Assembly: GCA_032358255.1 (NCBI GenBank)
Contig: JAULBX010004443.1
Span: 1 to 64,000, forward strand
Source: Heterotrichella gracilis
Taxonomy: Eukaryota > Sar > Xanthophyceae > Tribonematales > Xanthonemataceae
Length of the DNA stretch: 64,000 bases
Direction of reading: 5' to 3'
In this document: one piece after another, positions 1 to 11,319 of the stretch
Layout: every line of letters begins with the position of its first letter
How positions within the stretch are numbered: position 1 is the first letter of the stretch
Position numbers and translations under genes: made by a program
Notes under the pieces: generated by a model
The model's database searches: none
What the model was told of the DNA's origin: nothing
The model's input: only the letters and a program-made list of their open reading frames with translations

Positions 1-2714
1 TAGGAAGCCGATCGTCTGATAAACGTCCTAAATGTCCCAACCAGCTTAGCCTAATGTCCCTGAGTTTGTCACTTATGATTTGTTGCCCACAGATTATATG
101 AATAGCAGTTAACTAGATAATCTTTAGATGCCCTGACGCCATTTGCTTCGTTTTGCATTGTCAGCGCAATGTGTAGGCTACTGTGTTGCAGGGGGTCATC
201 AGCAATGCCTGGTTGCACCATGGCAGTGTGCACGGGGTGGTGCGTTTATATGGGTTGTTTGTGCTGGTGTAGCAATCCGCAGTGACAATCATGCGCATAA
301 TTAATTACCACTAAGTAACCATTCACACAGCTTCTCATGAACATTGAGAGTGGCCACATATGTTTACAGCGCAACATACTATGGTAGTATTAGGAATGCA
401 GGTGACTGCCACTGGCAGTGGTTTACAAACGCACATCTCGAAATGAATAAGTATTTCATTATGCCGGTTGCTAATGTATGGTTGTATTTGCCTCGCCGCT
501 TTACCTTTGGCATTTGCAAGATTGCAAGTTTTGTAGTGGGTTGGTTATTACAAGTGACTTTCTCCAAACGTCGGGTAGATTGAAGTTTTATGTGCTCATG
601 TTTTCATCTGATTTCGAGTTGAGTAGTATCCCACGTACTAGCACATCGCCAAACTTGGTGAGCTAGCTGTAACTTTATTGAGTTGTTGAATGCAACAGGG
701 GTTCAAGAGTCTGCATGCAAACACCGGTACCCCCCTCGAGGGATGATTATTGCTAGTGACAGAATATTATTGCTAGTGCAGAAAATTATGGGGGTTGGGA
801 GTCACTCGTGAACTAAGTTGCATCTGGTTGGTGGTGCTTGGCTTGAACCAAACTTGAGGACACTTGGTGCAAGGTTTCAGAGGGCAGCCCTGTTGCCGCA
901 TACACTGATTGCTTCCAGAAACAGCTGTCGGGTGTGCAGAAAAACAAATTGGATATTGTACTATGGTGCATAAAGCCAAAAATCATCATCAATGAGCCGC
1001 ATACCAGCAAACATAGTATACCCGGTCCTTGGCGCGCAATGGTATCCCTGACTGCCAGCTGCGCCTGCAAGGTCTGAGTCAGGAAACTTCTCATAGACAA
1101 GGAGGATGGAAAATAATAAAGGTCCACCAGGGACAGCGCAGGTGGAACTAGTGACGGGGCCCCTGTGTAGCAGCTGGCTTGGCACCATGAAGTGCCATGA
1201 TTTGTGAGAGAAATGAAAAGCTCTGCTGGTCAGCCCATCCATATCCTTGCAAGGCACCTTGCAAGGCCGGAAATCGTAGCTGTACATGTCTTGCAAGGCA
1301 CCACACATCAATGAGGTCAGGTGTGCACTGGTGTGTGCCTGTGGGGTACTGGCAGCCACACACCCGCCAGCGGCCCACATGCACGCATGGCCACCAGCAT
1401 GGGGTTGCGGCAAGACCCCTACGCACACTACCAGTTTGGTGTACGTCGAAAAGGGGCCACCCTAGTAATGGCAGGAGCCCTGGGGTGGGGTAGGCTGTGT
1501 GTAGGGTTCCGGGTTTGGCCTACCCTGTCACCCCCGTTTTGAGCCCAGTTGTTTGTACGCCCCGGTTTGATATCTAGTAGACTTGCCCATCAGCTGAAGG
1601 ACTTGCAACAAAGATAGCCAGGCGCTCCCAGCCGTCAACGCTGATCAAGCTTGCTGGACCCGTACCCCGGGTTATGACATACATGTAGCTCGGACGAGGC
1701 ATGCAAGCATGCTGACATGCATGCATATGGAAGTGCTGATTGTGCACTAAGGACGCTCGGTTCCTCGTCTTCAAAGGTGTCTGCACGGCTGTTTAAAACT
1801 CATAGCATTGTTGGGCGGTGTGCCCTCCGTACTGGGCAAGCATACGCAGCAAGCTTTTGTTCACCACCCCTTGCAACGAAAGAGTCGAGCCGTTGCAAGC
1901 ATGTTCCGCCTGCAACGTGCTCTGTCCAGGTGCAGCTTGAGGAAAGGAGCGCATCCCCTGTGCACTGGCACCTGGTAAGGTGGTGTGCATGCATGCACAC
2001 ACAGCGTTCAAGTCAAGCTTGACCGGGGAGCATGCACACTGCCGCTGCCTCACCTCCAGCTCGACAGTGCTCCTGGAGTGGTCGCTGGGCAATGGTCCAC
2101 CCCCCACACCAACACCAGCAGCAGCCAAGCAGCGTGTCCCAACAAGGGCTGGGTGGGGACAATCCCAGACAGCCGCACCTGCCATTGCCTCGTTGCCTCG
2201 CGGCTGTATGGGAGGGGAACCTGGGCCACCTGCACCCAGGGCACAGCACCTGGTGCACACCAGCTAGGCACCACGTGGTCATATCTGTGTGAGGCAGCTC
2301 CCCCAGCACAGCAGCGTACCGGGCCAGGACAAGCACCCGTTAGCATGTGGGGTACTGCAGTGAGTCAGGAATGGGCACAGCGCCGCGGCGGAGGGCAAGG
2401 GGGAGCGATGCCGTGGCTGCAGGGCAGTATAACACCCATCCAGCAGGGCGTTGGCGGGTTTCCTGTGGCTGGTGGTGGGGGGTGGCGCAGGCCACCTGTG
2501 GGGTACAGGCCACCACTAGGGCGCAGGCCACCTGGCGCTGGATCCATAGGTGAGATGGCAGCGCCGCATGTTGCCCCTGCTGGCCATCAGGGCTGTGAAG
2601 CCTCCCTGAGCGCTTGGTCTGCACGCTTGACACTGATTCAATGACCACATGTGCGTCAGCGTGCCTGCTTGGCAACAGACGGCAGAGCCCTGTGCCGCAA
2701 GCAGTGCGAGGCGT

Positions 2715-2794
2715 ATGCTTGGTGTCAACGTGACACTAGCTGCAGCCAACCCACATGCTTGGTGTCAACGTGACAGGAGCTGCAGCCAACCCAC
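2715..2794. repeat. 40-bp tandem duplication
   Basis: Two adjacent 40-bp units, 2715-2754 and 2755-2794, both beginning ATGCTTGGTGTCAACG and ending CAGCCAACCCAC, differ only at a few central bases. No gene is associated with it. Confidence 0.85.
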
Positions 2795-2970
2795 ATGCAC
2801 CCACTGTGCGCAGTCACTACCCTGCCATGCTCGTGGTACTGCCATGCTGCAAGCTGCGGGGCGGCGCAGAGTAGTATGACGGGCTCATCATTGTCAAGCA
2901 CCGTCACATGGAACAGAACTGGGGATGGGACTGGCGATACAAGTGGCAGAGCAGCACGTGAAAGCCCAGC

Positions 2971-3004
2971 AACACTACAAGCTGTGCAACACTACAAGCT
3001 GTGC
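2971..3004. repeat. 17-bp tandem duplication
   Basis: Two perfect consecutive copies of AACACTACAAGCTGTGC, at 2971-2987 and 2988-3004, in gene-free sequence. Confidence 0.85.
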
Positions 3005-4976
3005 AAATGCCGCTCCCTGCAATGTGAGGCAGGGGCGTACGTGGACAGAGGTCAGTGTAAGGCACCGGCACCTCATCGGGTAATGCAAATTAAAAGTCAT
3101 ATGGCACGGTATCTGGCCATGCATGGTTAGCACTACCTTGAGAGCAAGCTGCTGCAACAGGTGGTACCCAATCGGCCATGCCTGAGGTGCGCACATGACA
3201 TGGCCGCAGGTGCCCCATTGTCACCATGTGCCTTGGTGAATGCGCTGAACAGGCATGCGAGTTCCTGAGGCTGCAGGTGCCCATGTGGGGTGCGGGCGAG
3301 GGTGGCATCATGGTGGTACACGTAGGGTCTATCGTATTGTAAAGCATGCAGGGGCCACACGCTGCCGCGCTGATGGGCCCTTGCAGTGTGCAGGTAATGG
3401 ACACTTGGACACTACTCCGCACCTGCATTCATCCTGTCAAAACGCGATTATCCAAGGTGCCCCTTTTCCCACCCGTGACACGCATGCAGGCCAGTGAGCA
3501 TCGGGGGCGGAAAGAGAAGTGAACCCGCTGGAGTGCATTCTGAGTCTGTGAGAGGTGCAAGGGGTGGAGAAATAATAGATGAGCGGGGGGGAGAGGGGGG
3601 ACTCAGCCTGAGGTGGTGGATCTGACTTTTGTTGGTGATGCCAAATTGGCGGCATCTTTAGTGGTGGCCGAGTAGTATGGTTGGTGCGGCACTGTCAGCA
3701 GCCTGGGGTTACATTGCCAAAGTGTGCTTGATTGAATGATGGGGCTGTGGGGACAATACTTACGAATAACGTTGCCATCAAAATAGATACTGGTTCGCGT
3801 GATGCCTTCCAACAATTGGTTGTTGCAGTTTAGATCATGAAATGATTGTGTTGCCCAATTCTTTGCATTGTGTCAACAATATCTACGCACAAAAATTATC
3901 TCTTCCCCAAATCTATTGTGTACATGCATGGTATCAGCACAGTGCAGCCTCTTCTGTGTAGCAACTGATGACAGCAACGCTCGGCAGCAGCTGTGCAATC
4001 TTGAACCTCGAGCACGGTGCCAATGGTAGACCTTGGCTTGGCTTGCTGAGTTAGGAGTGAATACTTCGTGCAGCACCAGGAGCACGCTTTTATGCGTACA
4101 TGCAGTGCCGCTATGTGCCGCCTTCAAATATTGTGGCAAATTCATGGGACCCAATTCGATCAATGGGTCAACCTTGCGACTATGACATCGCATAGGATCT
4201 GATATTACCTGTCACAAATTACAATTAGCAAACTTTGCAAGCAGTTGCAAACACCAGTGAATTCTGCAAACTTTAAGCAGGACTATAAGCAGAACCACCT
4301 ATCAGGGTTTGGCTACCTCCTACCCGTCCCCAGATCATGATATTCGTCCAAATAAAAAACAGATGGCGCCAATCTTCGCTGGTCTGATATCAGTACCGTG
4401 GTATCAGTGCAACCGTATTGTGAGCCTTGTGTCGATGCACTACTTGGTTTAGCAACGTTGAACCGCGCGGGATAGTAAGCATCGTGGTACGCAGACACCA
4501 CCTGGTGGGCACCTAGTGCACCGCTGCGCCCACAGCAGTGCAAAGACAGCTGGGTCACACTTGTAGGTGCGTGAGGCCGTATTGGGCTGTGTTTTGATCG
4601 TGCGTTGACGCCGTCTGGAGGCCATCTCTGCTCGAACAAAAGTTCCACCTATCCACACTTACATAGTAGCTTCCTAGCTGCACTCTAGCCACACCACAGT
4701 GTTTCACGGATGCACAGCGTACAACTTATCTGATGAACGAGATGTTTAAGTTTCCCATTCTCTTCAAGACATCAAGATAGGTTCATGCTTCTTTGGTCTA
4801 AAAACTATATGCATGCATGCATATGTAAGAGTTGCAGCGCTGATGCCTGTGAAGCCCTTTGCAGCCCCAGTGAAGCAAAAGCCTTGGAGGAACAATTTGA
4901 TTCGTAATCTTGGGGTGCAAAATTCTTTGCACACCACAGTGCAACGTGCCCACAAAGTACTTGCCACCTGCAGGTT

Positions 4977-5350
4977 TTGCAACAGGCAACAGGAGCTTTA
5001 ACTGTCAGCATGTATCGATACCCGGCGCTAGTTGCTGGCTCTACACGTGCATCAAATACAGCGGGATGCAGCACCTCTGGACGTATCGATACCGCCCTGC
5101 TTGCCACACATCCACTCTGTAGGCACCAGGCCAGTCCGCTCCACACCCACCGGACAGCCAGCCAGCTAGGTTCATATGGTGGCGAGACGGGGCTGTCACG
5201 GCAGATTAGACCTTTCAGCGGACAGCAATTATGCTTGCAAACGAGGAGTAGTAGGCCACGGGGCGGTGCGCAGCGGTTGCTTACTCATGCTGGGCAAGGG
5301 GTGCTATCAGACTTGGGAGTCAGGGCCCAGCCACAGACCAGGGAGTTTGG
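4977..5350 (+). CDS. Possible first exon of the downstream CDPK (transit-peptide-like)
   Basis: An open frame from ATG 4977 runs to a good donor (GTGAGT) at 5351 and ends with two spare bases (GG). The first recognisable kinase exon at 5675 needs exactly two, so splicing would give a glycine and continue in frame. The roughly 125 encoded residues are rich in Ser, Thr, Ala, Arg and Gln and poor in acidic residues, as in an organelle transit peptide. An alternative Met lies 11 codons in, at 5010. The phase match and donor are seen directly; membership in the kinase gene and any plastid targeting are inference. A different 5' exon, for instance one encoding a myristoylation site as in typical CDPKs, cannot be excluded. 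Confidence 0.35.
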
Positions 5351-5674
5351 GTGAGTAGTGCAGACAATTCCTGGGCGCATGTAAAATGATACGTGTATAA
5401 TGACATTATCATGCAGCCATGTGATAAAAAACACATGAACGACAGCGCGACTGGCAATAGGATTTGACGCCATGTGTATTGCATTGTTACACACACTGGG
5501 CTGGCTGGCACCTTTTATATACAAGTTTAAAACCATCTAAACCATCAATTGTGGAGCACAGTCTGCATGTCGTGTGATGCCCAATGACTGCATTTGCGGC
5601 ATGCTGCACTGTTGGCTAAATCTTGTGTGGAGTGTTTGCTCTGCTTACCATCGCCGCACCCCCCACTGTTGCAG

Positions 5675-8600
5675 CTTTGCCAAGGACCTGCAAGACAAGT
5701 TTGAGATGGGGCAGAAGATTGGGCAGGGCAGCTTTGGCACTGTGTATGCAGCCAAGGAGCGGAGCACAGGCACCATGTACGTTTGCCGCTGAGTAGCGTT
5801 CACACTGGCAATGCAGTCTGATGAACATGGCCCATTTTGGGTGCATCCACAGCTCAGGCGTTCAAATCACACGTTCTGTGCCACTGCTGCATCGTGCAAT
5901 CTGTGGGTGGAATGCATTTGGTTGTGCATGCATGAAATTACTCGTTGCCAATTGGCAGCCATTTGGTGACCAGCATTTGCCCGTAAGGCGTGGGGGAATG
6001 CATGTAATTCATCATCCATTATTTGTTTGTTTTGTACTGTGTTCATTTTGCTCGTGCTGGCCCTAGGTATGCCGTCAAGCGCCTGCCCAAGCGTTTCCAC
6101 ATGGGCCCCCTCATGGAGCCGTACTATGTGAGGAGGGTGCGCCACGAGGTGGACATCTACAACCATTTGGGCAGGGGCTCCCTGAACCTGGCGTACTTCT
6201 ACGGGGCTTATGAGGATGCCAAGAGCGCCTACCTGGTGATGGAACTGTGCACAGGGGGGGAGCTGTGGGACCGAATCAAGGCGGAGCAGTACAGCGAGCA
6301 AGGTGAGGCTTGGGAAGGAGTGGTAGTTTTCCTGGTTGAAACACCCAAGGTGAGGGTGGAAATTTACACCATGCATGGGTCACAGAGGCACCGTGCTTGT
6401 CGATGGGCATCTCAATTTCCCATGCGCTCACTGTCCAGCAACAGTCTCACAACAAGGTGGTGCATGTTGGAGGGATAGATGGGGTGGGTCTGCAAGGGCG
6501 TTTCACCTGGGCTGGCCTGTTCACAAGAATCATGAATGTTTCTATTTCCAACATGTTTTGAGGCTTGCCTAAGGTAGAGCATTCCCAGGTGTGCATAACG
6601 ATTAGGCTATATTGCTAGACTGGCATGTAATCAATTCACAGCCACAGTGCCCATTGCAGTGCATAATTGTGATCAAGGTGTGGGTTGTTGTGCTAACCAA
6701 ATGTTCCTGTTGTCATTACACCCATCAGATGCTGCTAGGATCATCAAAGAGATCCTGGAGATGATCGCACAATGCCATTCCAAGAATGTTGTCATCAGGG
6801 ATGTGAAGCCGGAGAATTTCCTTTTCCTGGACCCATCCGCGCAATCCCCGCTCAAGGCAATCGACTTTGGCATTGCGGCCTACTGCGGGCCAGACGAAAC
6901 ACTCACTGATCGGGCAGGTGGGTCAATCACAACCGTTTTCTTAAACGTTGGAATATACTTCCACCGTTGCGGCACATGCGATGTCAATGTATCTGGACTC
7001 CATATAAACAGCAAGGAATATCTTATTTGGATACACCACCACCACTCCCTCATCCTGACTGCCCCTCCGCCACAAACCCCAGGCACAGCCGTGTACATCG
7101 CTCCAGAGGTACTGAAGCAGCGCTACGGGCAGCGCTCCGATGTGTGGAGTGCGGGTGTGATCGCTTACCTCCTGCTCACGGGGCAGCTGCCGTTTGGTGG
7201 GGAGGGCAAGGATGTGGCGGAGGAGTATATGCAGCGGCAGACGTACGACCAAAAGGTAAAATAGCCTTGACATCATCACAAGCAACAAAGGCAGGGAATT
7301 AAGCAAAATACAAAGGAAGTATTAGTATACCGTAATACAATCTATAAATGAATCTAATTCTTACTACAAAAAATGGCTTTTTCAGAAGACCACAATGACA
7401 GTCATTCCAGTTCAGCAGGGCACGAATGTCCTCTTTATATCCGCATCTAAAACAAAATGCTGTACCTGCAGTAGCATTCCAGGTGCTGGTCCCAAATGCA
7501 TCCAAAAAATCCATGCATGTCAGGAATATGTGTTTTTCAGATTACCATTTTCCCTTGCAGGAGATGTTCCGCGCGGTGCTGTATGCTGACCTGGACTTTT
7601 CCGACAAGCCATGGGCCGGCATCTCAGACGGTGCCCGCCACCTGGTGCGCCAGCTGTTGCAGAGGGACCCCATGAAGCGCCCAACTGCGGAGGAGGCGCT
7701 GGCAGACCCGTACGTATTTAGGGTTTTAGGTTTAGGGTTTGATCATCCGGCCCAGTTGTTAGCTATGTTCCACGCCCTCCTGCCGCACCCACCCCCAGTG
7801 CCCAATCAGTGCGCGACACCTTTTCTTCATACTTGTTGCAGGTGGCTCCTACAGGAGGGCCCCTCGGCTCCTGCCCTGCCCATCAGCGATACCATTGTGC
7901 AACGCTTGCAACGATTTGGGACCTATGGCAAGCTGAAGCAGACGGTGCTGCGCAAGGTAGGGATACATTACCAGTTTCAGTGCCTTGACAGCTGTTGAAA
8001 TCTCAATGGAAGTCCAAGGCATGCAAATCAAGCATATGTTGTTATCGCATTGCTGCGAACCATGTCCGACTTTTTCTCATGTCAACAATATCATAGCTCT
8101 TTTGGCTGGTGGTCTTGAGTCCTGTGGCTGCCTGCCAGGTGGCTGCTAATCTGGAGAGCGACAGCGAGCTGGTGGCTGAGCTGCGGCGCCTGTTCAAGTC
8201 GCTGGACAGCGATGGGGATGGCAGGGTGGAATTCCACCGAGTGCTGCAGGTGGGGCAAAAGTCGCGTATGCTGGGAAGGCAAATGCAGGGGATGAGGCAT
8301 CACTCGCATGATGCGCGAGGGCGTGCATTGTCTGGAATAGGATGAGGTTGGGCTGCAACAAGTTGTACCCTGCTAATGCCACATCACTATTTTGGAGGAA
8401 AACGCTGTGCATGCTACTGGCAGTACCAATTTTACATATGTTATCAGACACTGCTTTAAAACAGACCCTGCTTCTGTGTCAACAATACCACATTGTACTG
8501 CAGGCAATGCGATCAGAGCGCTACAACCTCACCAGCTCCGAGATCCAACACCTCATGGTGCAGTTCAAGTTCGATGCAACGGGTGGGCTGCGCTACGGTG

Positions 8601-9227
8601 ATTGGCTGGCCGCGCTCCTGGACTGGACAGAGATTGAGTCCACTGCCGAGTGGCAGCACTGGGTGCGCGCAGCCTTTGACTCATTTGACGTCGATCACAG
8701 CGGCGCGATTGAGATTGTTGATCTGGCGCATATGCTGTGCAATGCGGAAGTGTGCGAGGTAGGTGCGGTGGCGTTCTACACCACTTTGCATTGGGCTGGG
8801 GTTCAACCAGTGGAGGTTGGATGTTTTGTTGGTCGCCAGTGGCTGGTAGCCTTGGTGCCATGCCTGCCTTGCCTTGATATGGGATGCTTTGACACGTGTG
8901 CACCCTGATTGGATTCTTTACAGTTGATCGGTGTGAAAACCACTGAAAACCCTAAGCAAGGGTGTTGAATGCCTCCAGGTTGAAGACGATGTGTACTCTG
9001 CCCTGCGAGAGGCGGACCGCGATCACGACGGTTTGATCAGTTTTGATGAGTTTGAGCAGTTCCTGCACACCAATGGCCGGGACCAGCTGGGCATATTTGA
9101 GAGCAGGCTGCGCACCACAGGTGGGGAGAGCAGCTGGGAGGAGAGCTCTGACGATTCTGATGGAGGGGGGAACGACTCGCATGACAAGGGGGCGGTCTTG
9201 GGAGTAGATACACAATTAGCAAGTTAA
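5675..9227 (+). CDS. Calcium-dependent protein kinase (CDPK), 5' end unresolved
   Basis: Ser/Thr kinase fused to a calmodulin-like EF-hand region, the architecture of CDPKs of plants, algae and alveolates. Exons: 5675-5776, 6067-6302, 6729-6917, 7083-7255, 7561-7709, 7842-7956, 8139-8249, 8504-8758, 8979-9227 (stop TAA); all phases join. The kinase shows a glycine loop GQGSFGTVY, the ATP lysine in YAVKRL, DFG and an APE motif. The catalytic loop reads IRDVKPEN instead of HRDxKPEN. An autoinhibitory-junction-like stretch follows (7842-7956). EF loops: the first (DSDGDG...) ends in Arg at position 12 instead of Glu; the second is degenerate; the third (DVDHSG...) ends in Asp; the fourth (DRDHDG...) is canonical. 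The C-terminus is an acidic Ser/Asp-rich tail. A TGTAA lies 79 bases past the stop. It should phosphorylate targets in response to Ca2+; location depends on the unresolved 5' exon. Confidence 0.88.
7718..7740. repeat. Interstitial telomere-like TTTAGGG motifs in CDPK intron
   Basis: Three imperfect TTTAGGG units start within 10 bases of the splice donor at 7710. This is one of many such intronic motifs in the window. Confidence 0.8.
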
Positions 9228-9305
9228 TGCTAGGTTCAATTTTCAATATTAGGCAGCATGGCTGATTTTGTTTGTATTTGATTTTTCATGTGGCCCCAGT
9301 TGTCT

Positions 9306-9310
9306 TGTAA
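9306..9310 (+). terminator. Putative TGTAA polyadenylation signal
   Basis: TGTAA, the predominant poly(A) signal of green algae, lies 79 bases after the CDPK stop codon. The motif is seen directly; its use is inferred. Confidence 0.45.
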
Positions 9311-11319
9311 TGACAGAGGTCACGCGGTGCTGTTGAGTTTTAGCATAAAAAACGTTTTCACATCGAGTAGGTTAAGTTGCAAAACCACACATTTTTGGGA
9401 GTAATAGCCCAACCCTCAACAATGGCCATGCGCCTCCGCCACTGCTGCCACCGAGCAGCAGCAAGCAACATTTGGGCTAGCAGGTGAAATAGGGAGTATC
9501 TATTAGACATTGTCCTAGGTACCTTTCTCTGCAGTGTGTGAGGTCTTTCAAAATTTGGATATTTCGGCGAGAATCCTATGTTCACTTATCATATTGTCAG
9601 ATTACCGTTGAACTCTGTTGATGGGACAGCAATCCGTTGCTATGCAGTGTGCACAATATAGCACGGCATGCCTCGTTATGCATGACCCTGTTTTGCCAGC
9701 CCCTGATGTCACAGTGTCAGGGGTTATGAGCATGCTGACAGTTTGGAATCTGAACTCTTACTATTAGCATGCTCATGGTGAGCGCAAATTGTCACATGAC
9801 AGTTGCTCGTTGACTTACTGCTCAAGGTGTGCCGCCGTGTGGGGGCCCGGCGGTGGTGCTGGCGTTTTGTTTTTTCCTTCCAACCATGCATGGAGGTGAT
9901 ATTACACCAGATGGATACCGATGTCGCTGTGATTGCAATGTGGTGTTTTGGTGATTCTTCCCTCCGTGTGTCTATATGTGGGAACGCAAGTCGAGACCTT
10001 GTACCACCGGTGGTTCCGCCGAAGTGTCTACTCAGCATTGGCGGTCACATGCATTTCCACATGGCAGAAAGGCCATCGTGGCTGCACCGATTGCGTGCGC
10101 TTGTTGATGGGTCTCACGAGCGCTGCCTCGATGGATCCACGTGATTGCACGTGAAAATCTGGCAGCGTCGTGCGGCACCACCTCCGGTGACCTCCTGGCC
10201 AGCTGGCGTCCGTCCGAGGCCTTGAAAAGATGACCTGGGCAGCACGATCCGGAGGTCAGCACCAGCCGCATGCATGCGCATCTGGCCATGTGTACCACCA
10301 AACCTTGCTGCAGGCTCTGCATTTCACCGACGACGTTTTGGTGGTGCTACCTTACGACTGAGAGCTCTCCTGAGAAATTTGAAGAAACTCCGAGCTTGAG
10401 ACAACAGAGCAAAGGAGGCAGTATGAGAGCAGTCCGGGAGCGCATGCTTGCAGACCGTACATGTTTGCGGTAACTGTGACGGTAGCTGGTAGCCTTTGGT
10501 TCAGGGGAGAAATCCCTTTTGCAGAACTTCAAGGGAGACACAACCTTGATTGCGAGCATCCTCCATGTAGAAGGTGCGCGCCTCGTGCATTGGCAGGGCC
10601 TACACTTACGAAAACCTGCCAATTCTCAATCAGCCATTATGGCAGGTTTTTGCGAGTGTAAGCCCACATGGGTTTTACCTAGGGAACATAAGTGCATGTG
10701 TGGTCGTTAGACGCCACTGGCGGTGATTCCTGATGATTGCCTGCTGCCTCAGTTTGCAGCCAAAGGCATAACCCTTGAGGTGGGCTTGTATTAGGTCCTC
10801 AGAGAGTCTCAAGTCTTACGGTGGCCCCGGCTCTGGTAGCCTATTGCTCATAAATACATGATGCAAGTGGGGTGGGGGTGGGGGGAAGGGAAACTCAGGA
10901 TGCAAGCTGGTACCCCGTCATTGGCCACCGTGGTGAACTAAGGCTGAGACGCGTTTTTTACAGGATTGACACTGTGACAGCACACTGGGGTTGAAGGCTG
11001 TTTCAGCAACACCTACCGCTGTCAAATCCAGTACTGGCCTTTGGCGGGAGCACTGGCGGTCACTGACCTCTTCAAGTTTTGAGACACACAGTCAAGTGGC
11101 GGCAGCAGCGCTTAGCCTACCCACAGCTGAGTGCTGAGCCCCATTGCCAGTCTCAAGTTTATCACCCGCATACTTTCCTCCAGCCTGATTCAGGCCACTG
11201 AACCACCCGGTTGGGGACACCAGCAATCCCTAAGCCTGTGGCGTGACGGTACACAGGACCTGGCAGGGAGGTGACAGTCAGACCCCCACCATTGAGTGGC
11301 CACCAATCAATCGCTGGTC
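9311..11319. other. Intergenic stretch with a foldback repeat
   Basis: No convincing gene on either strand; open frames are short and without motifs. The notable element is the inverted repeat at 10596-10665. The right part, just before 11320, presumably holds the promoter of the downstream membrane protein gene, but no clear core promoter element stands out. Confidence 0.5.
10596..10665. repeat. Imperfect 26-bp inverted repeat (hairpin)
   Basis: The left arm (10596-10621, starting GGGCCTACAC) pairs with the right arm (10640-10665, ending GTGTAAGCCC) at 22 of 26 positions around an 18-base loop. It could be a small foldback element, the end of a degraded mobile element, or a hairpin RNA precursor. 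No flanking target-site duplication was recognised. Confidence 0.7.

Larger units (their letters stand above)
1..4976. other. Gene-free stretch (no supported gene)
   Basis: No exon chain with recognisable protein similarity is visible on either strand. Open frames here are short or low-complexity and lack codon bias or family motifs; the longest, about 219 codons at 1985-2644, resembles nothing I know. The stretch contains two small tandem repeats (2715-2794 and 2971-3004) and several GCATGCATGC-like palindromic runs, which are common throughout the window. Regulatory sequence for the downstream kinase may lie near its right end. Confidence 0.5.

Noticed and set aside
1985-2644. 219-codon plus-strand frame
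   Set aside because: No recognisable domain, Gly/Pro/Thr-rich low complexity, and overlapping open frames on both strands.
5574-5674. ATG at 5574 as the CDPK start
   Set aside because: The encoded leader is Cys/His/Trp-rich, and a good acceptor (CCCACTGTTGCAG) sits directly before the kinase sequence, so this part looks intronic.
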